A stretch of DNA of 19,527 nt, from positions 1 to 19,527 of the forward strand of contig CALRZT010000048.1 in the NCBI GenBank assembly GCA_943372725.1. The letters are read 5' to 3'. Source of the DNA: CAMDHY01 sp943372725. Its GTDB lineage: Bacteria > Pseudomonadota > Alphaproteobacteria > Rhizobiales > Segnochrobactraceae. Within the stretch, counting starts at the first letter, position 1. Each line of letters starts with the position of its first letter. Both the position numbers and the translations under genes were made by a program. Under the pieces are notes generated by a model. It saw only the letters and a list, made by a program, of their open reading frames with translations. It ran no database searches and was not told the origin of the DNA. Below, in pieces: positions 16,443 to 19,527 of the stretch.

Positions 16443-16482
16443 ACGCCACCCGCCATCTCGACTCACGTCGCCCGAGCGGGCA

Positions 16483-16488
16483 AAGGAG
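16483..16488 (+). promoter_or_regulatory. Ribosome binding site deciding the GTG start of the sulfotransferase
   Basis: AAGGAG stands 4 bases before GTG 16493. The reading frame is open much further upstream, but only within recQ coding sequence, so this site marks the likely start. Confidence 0.65.
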
Positions 16489-16492
16489 CCGC

Positions 16493-17206
16493 GTGACGCC
16501 GCGCCTTCACCTCCAGCGCGCCCTCGGGGCGCTCGGCCTCCTGCCGCCGACCCGGGCGTTCATCGTCGTGCCGGCGCTCAAGCTCGCCTACGGGCGCGTG
16601 CCGAAGGCGGCGAACTCGTCGATCAAGAACGCCATCGCCCGCCACGTCCCGGTCGATCCCGACATCGACGAGCGCCCCGGCCGCGACCGCTACTGGCAGC
16701 GCGGCAAGGACGGCCCCGTCTACATGGCGAGCGCCGCCGAGGTGGCCGGCCGCGACGACCTCTTCGTCTTCGCCTTCGTGCGCGACCCGTTCGACCGGCT
16801 GGCCTCCTGCTACGTCAACAAGATCGTCGCGCCGCAGACCTTCCCGCCGCTGTTTGCGGAGCTCGGCTTCCGCCAGGGGATGGCATTCCCGGACTTCGTC
16901 GCGCGCGTCGCCGCGACGCCCGACGCCATCGCCGACGACCACTTCCGCTCCCAGGCCTCGATGCTGACGCTCAAGGGCCGCGTCGTGCCGTCCTTCGTCG
17001 GCCGCTTCGAGACGATCGGTCCTGACTGGGCGCACGTCCGCGAGACCGTGCTATCCCGCGGCGGCCCGGACCTCGGGGCCCTCCCCCACGTCAACAAGCG
17101 CCGCGGCGGCGCCGACGACCTGCCGACCCTGTTCGCCGATCCCGCCGTCGTGGATCTCGTGCGCAAGCGCTACGCCGGCGACTTCGCGGCGTTCTATGCA
17201 GAGTGA
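16493..17206 (+). CDS. Sulfotransferase family 2 protein
   Basis: This 237-residue protein looks like a PAPS-dependent sulfotransferase of the carbohydrate type (Sulfotransfer_2). RVPKAANSSIKNAI at 35-48 fits the 5'-phosphosulfate loop. FVFAFVRDPFDRLASCYVNK at 91-110 is the 3'-phosphate-binding strand-helix with RDPFDRL, the segment most typical of this family. Near the end, LPHVNKR resembles the PHVN segment of the same enzymes. No signal peptide or membrane helix is seen, so it is probably cytosolic and may modify a lipid-linked or surface sugar. The acceptor cannot be predicted. It starts 50 bp after recQ on the same strand but has no functional link to it. It ends exactly where base composition drops. 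Confidence 0.85.
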   Translation: MTPRLHLQRALGALGLLPPTRAFIVVPALKLAYGRVPKAANSSIKNAIARHVPVDPDIDERPGRDRYWQRGKDGPVYMASAAEVAGRDDLFVFAFVRDPFDRLASCYVNKIVAPQTFPPLFAELGFRQGMAFPDFVARVAATPDAIADDHFRSQASMLTLKGRVVPSFVGRFETIGPDWAHVRETVLSRGGPDLGALPHVNKRRGGADDLPTLFADPAVVDLVRKRYAGDFAAFYAE

Positions 17207-17455
17207 GGCGAACATTGATAGCCGAATGTCGTCGCAAATCTTTGATTGCATATGACTGGCCATACGGATCCCGTCTCTGCATCACGGGACTTTGACCAAT
17301 CCGCCACTGCTATCGCCATTCAACCTGTGATAGCGTGGACGCCAAGAATGCTTTGTAGGATTGATGAACTCCGCATCGAAAAGTTGTTCCGGACAACCGA
17401 GATGCCGCGTTAATATTTCCCAACCGCTCTTTGAACTCCGTATGGGGAGGAGGTT
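17207..17455. other. AT-rich intergenic stretch leading the low-GC islet
   Basis: These 249 bases show no gene. Composition falls sharply just after the sulfotransferase stop. Visible elements are a 5-base hairpin CCCGT/ACGGG at 17270-17288 without a T tract; an inverted repeat GCTATC (17309-17314) / GATAGC (17329-17334); and a -10-like TAATAT at 17411-17416, whose nearest -35-like TTGTTC (17384-17389) is 21 bases away, too far for a normal promoter. GGGGAGGAGG at 17444-17453 is the ribosome site of the next gene. I found no tRNA end, integrase remnant or flanking direct repeat. Confidence 0.5.
17444..17453 (+). promoter_or_regulatory. Strong ribosome binding site of the islet gene
   Basis: GGGGAGGAGG ends 2 bases before ATG 17456; its inner GGAGG has 5-base spacing. 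It is the best Shine-Dalgarno in the window and indicates that the islet gene is translated. Confidence 0.75.
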
Positions 17456-18766
17456 ATGATCGGTGCTATCATTACTTCCATTCTCAGTTCAATTATTTCA
17501 CTCTTCATTCCAGTTATATTGATCTGCATTCGCCACCAAGTTCGCGTGAATCGAATTCGCTTGATTGAAATTCACGAGAAGAATTACGGATTTGACGGCG
17601 TAAAGGCGTTTGAGATAGTCAAAGATCGATATTTGATTGATATTCCTCACTATCGGAGGCGCTTCGATCAGAAAAACATATCAGATAGACTGAAATATAC
17701 ATTCTATTATTCTTCAAGTTGGGTATTGTTGATTTCGGCGGCTCCGTATTCAATATTAGTGTTCTTTGGCTATTTTTTCATCTTAACTCCTTCTGTGACG
17801 TTGTATGGGATATTGGAATATCTTAATTTGGTTGGTGATAGCATATTTATGCATCAGATATCAGACAACTCTTCCGATAAACTTAGACTTGCTCCTATTG
17901 TTTTAATGACAGCATTCCTTGGGGCATTTTTTTTCACCATACGATACATGATCCGTTCAGTTATGGTATTTGATCTATCAAGTATCACTTTCGTTCGTGC
18001 TTTTGCTCATATTTTACTTACTACCACCGTCGCTGCTTTGCTATGGCGCTCCATATACAGCGGGGAGTACGCCGAAGCTACAGCGGCCGGAGTAATATTG
18101 GTCGCATTTGCTGTCGGCTTTCTCCCAGACGCGGGCGTATATGTCATTTCCAGTATGATAAATGTAAAAATGAAGCGCCGCAATACTGACGTTGAGATTT
18201 TCTCCCCAATACTGCCATTAACGATTTTAGATGGAATTGACGCGTCAACTGAGTATCGACTTGAAGAGGCGGGTATATGTGACGTCCAGAATCTAGCGGT
18301 AAGCAATCCAGTCATGTTGTGTGTCGAAACACCATATCCATTGTTTGAGATTCTGGATTGGACATCTCAGGCACAGTTATGTACGGCCATTGGGCCCGAG
18401 AAATTCTTGCTTCTTCGAGAAAGGGGAATTCGCACAGTTTTCGATCTGGAGCGAGCCGTACTGTCAAAGAGTGCGTGTGACGCGCTGATTTTTAGAATCG
18501 CGTCTGTTCTATTCGCGTCAACAAAATCAGAGATGGCAATAAAGTCAAAATTCAATATCCAAGAACTCTCCGAGTCTAGTTATTTTGCGTCGTATTCAAA
18601 TAATATACAACGCGATGATGTTATCGAATTGGTGAAAATTATGACGGACGACCTTCATATTCACAGAATTCGCCAGATTTGGATTGCTGCAACCAAAAAA
18701 ATGGGGATTCGGCCAGAAGATATTGCAAGCGTTAGCTACGTGAATTCCCCCGCACCACGCAATTGA
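17456..18766 (+). CDS. Low-GC membrane protein of unknown family with tandem helix-hairpin-like tail
   Basis: I do not recognise this 436-residue protein. Hydrophobic helices lie at about 2-25, 87-110, 146-165, 178-198 and 206-234. A basic, charged cytosolic segment (26-86) separates the first two, and KMKRR at 238-242 marks the inner face after the last. The tail (about 250-436) is soluble. Within it, LDGIDASTEYRLEEAGI (258-274) and AIGPEKFLLLRERGI (311-325), each followed by a similar helix, look like two copies of a helix-hairpin-helix or SAM-like module. ILDWTSQAQL joins them, and a helical region ends near 420. Codon use (many ATA, TTA, AGA and A/T third positions) differs completely from all neighbours: 17461-17520 has 20 G+C in 60. 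It stands alone, converging on the hydrolase gene 6 bp away. Horizontal acquisition is very likely; function is unknown. Confidence 0.8.
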   Translation: MIGAIITSILSSIISLFIPVILICIRHQVRVNRIRLIEIHEKNYGFDGVKAFEIVKDRYLIDIPHYRRRFDQKNISDRLKYTFYYSSSWVLLISAAPYSILVFFGYFFILTPSVTLYGILEYLNLVGDSIFMHQISDNSSDKLRLAPIVLMTAFLGAFFFTIRYMIRSVMVFDLSSITFVRAFAHILLTTTVAALLWRSIYSGEYAEATAAGVILVAFAVGFLPDAGVYVISSMINVKMKRRNTDVEIFSPILPLTILDGIDASTEYRLEEAGICDVQNLAVSNPVMLCVETPYPLFEILDWTSQAQLCTAIGPEKFLLLRERGIRTVFDLERAVLSKSACDALIFRIASVLFASTKSEMAIKSKFNIQELSESSYFASYSNNIQRDDVIELVKIMTDDLHIHRIRQIWIAATKKMGIRPEDIASVSYVNSPAPRN

Positions 18767-18772
18767 AACGGG

Positions 18773-19468
18773 TCAGTTTCCTACCAACCCCCTAAGCGCT
18801 GCCGTCACCGCCTCCGGTCGCTCGATCGTCGAGAGGTGGCCGCAGTCGGGCACGACGACGAGGCGGCTGCCGGCGATGGCCTCGTGCATCTCGCGGGCGA
18901 CCTCCGGCGGTGTCAGCGCGTCCTCGGACCCGACCAGCACCAGCGTCGGGCAGCGGATGGCGGCAAGGGTCGGGCGCGAATCGGCGCGGCCCATGATCGC
19001 CCGCATCTGCCGGGCGAAGCGCTCCGGTCCGGTGTCGTCGGCCATCTCGCGGATCACCGCCACGAGCGCCTCGTCCTGCAGCCGATCCGGATGCACGAGG
19101 ACGGGCAGCAGCGCCTCGGTCGCTTCGCCGTAGCGCCCCTCGGCGATGAGGGCGAGGTGCCGGTGGCGGCGTTCGAGGATCGCCGACGAATCGGGCCGCG
19201 CCATCGTGTCGAGCAGCGCCAGCCGCGCGATCCGCTCCGGTGCCTGCCGCATCATCTCGAAGGCGACGTAGCCGCCCATCGACAGCCCGGCGAGCGCGAA
19301 GGTGGGCGGCGCCGACGCCAGCGCTGCCGCGGCGATCCCGGCGATGGTGTCGTGGCGGCCGTGCTCGACGATGTGCGTCTCGGCCAGATCGGCCAGCGCC
19401 GCCACCTGTGGCGCGTAGAGGCGCGCCGTGCAGCCGAGTCCGGGCACCAGCAACAACGGCATCGTCAT
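18773..19468 (-). CDS. Alpha/beta hydrolase
   Basis: This 231-residue cytosolic hydrolase has the complete catalytic triad layout: nucleophile elbow GLSMGG with S63, acid D183 in GSEDALTPP, and H211 in PDCGHLSTIERPE. VPGLGCTARLY near the N-terminus is the oxyanion-hole region. The cap domain is small (about 95-160). It resembles the group that includes 3-oxoadipate enol-lactonases and carboxylesterases, but nothing nearby indicates aromatic degradation, so a substrate is not assigned. AGGAAGGA sits about 7 bases before the ATG and supports the start; a second ATG two codons later is possible. The 59 bases from here to the right edge hold no recognisable gene; a TGA at the very edge on this strand might be the stop of a preceding gene. 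Confidence 0.88.
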   Translation of the reverse strand: MTMPLLLVPGLGCTARLYAPQVAALADLAETHIVEHGRHDTIAGIAAAALASAPPTFALAGLSMGGYVAFEMMRQAPERIARLALLDTMARPDSSAILERRHRHLALIAEGRYGEATEALLPVLVHPDRLQDEALVAVIREMADDTGPERFARQMRAIMGRADSRPTLAAIRCPTLVLVGSEDALTPPEVAREMHEAIAGSRLVVVPDCGHLSTIERPEAVTAALRGLVGN

Positions 19469-19527
19469 CGTGTTGTCCTTCCTGTGGCCACCTCCCGGCC
19501 GGCGCTCTTCCCGCTGGCTGGCCCTCA

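Noticed and set aside
14247..16466. A 739-codon open frame on the minus strand opposite recQ
   Set aside because: It mirrors the recQ codons in a GC-rich genome where stops are rare off-frame. It has a low-complexity Arg/Ala/Gly/His composition and no domain, while the plus strand encodes a complete RecQ.
17970..17981. TTGAT-ATCAA palindrome inside the islet gene
   Set aside because: The two half-sites are 2 bases apart rather than 4, and it lies within coding sequence, so it is not a credible FNR-type site.
18765..18780. GAAAC/GTTTC hairpin between the islet gene and the hydrolase
   Set aside because: The stem is only 5 bases, no T tract follows, and it overlaps both stop codon regions; too weak to call a terminator.

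Overview
The window is chromosomal DNA of a high-GC bacterium, most likely an alphaproteobacterium of the Hyphomicrobiales/Rhizobiales kind. Supporting this are the very GC-rich codon use (45 of 60 bases G+C in the sampled stretch 17101-17160), a class I PPK2 kinase, a RibB with a decayed RibA-like tail, a bacterial Tim44-domain protein, an FNR/FixK-type operator and MHS-family transporters. I cannot name the genus. No rRNA, tRNA, CRISPR array or insertion sequence is visible. Most of the window is ordinary chromosomal coding sequence. The clear exception is one AT-rich islet near the right end.

Left part (1-3925): a membrane diguanylate cyclase open at the left edge (+). Next comes a small conserved-looking protein of unknown function (+), preceded by a near-perfect FNR/FixK box and ending at a strong hairpin shared with the convergent ppk2 gene (-). 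Divergent from ppk2 is ribB (+), whose C-terminal half looks like GTP cyclohydrolase II but has lost the zinc ligands (the RibBX type).

Middle (3954-13119, all minus strand, read right to left): a 3-methyladenine DNA glycosylase, malate synthase G (glcB), two tandem paralogous MHS-type MFS transporters, a thiamine-diphosphate enzyme of the acetolactate synthase/benzoylformate decarboxylase family, and an exported family 9 glycoside hydrolase. From glcB to the hydrolase the gaps are 40, 51 and 95 bp, followed by a 4-base ATGA overlap. This suggests one transcription unit combining organic-acid uptake, 2-oxo-acid chemistry, glyoxylate assimilation and polysaccharide cleavage. The pathway itself is inferred.

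Right part (13298-19527): a Tim44-domain membrane protein (+) with a textbook terminator, recQ (+), and a family 2 sulfotransferase (+) with its own ribosome binding site. Then comes an abrupt AT-rich islet (about 17207-18770) carrying one gene for a five-helix membrane protein. Its cytosolic tail has two helix-hairpin-like modules, and I do not recognise its family. Composition returns to high GC at a convergent alpha/beta hydrolase (-). The islet gene is the best candidate in the window for something undescribed.
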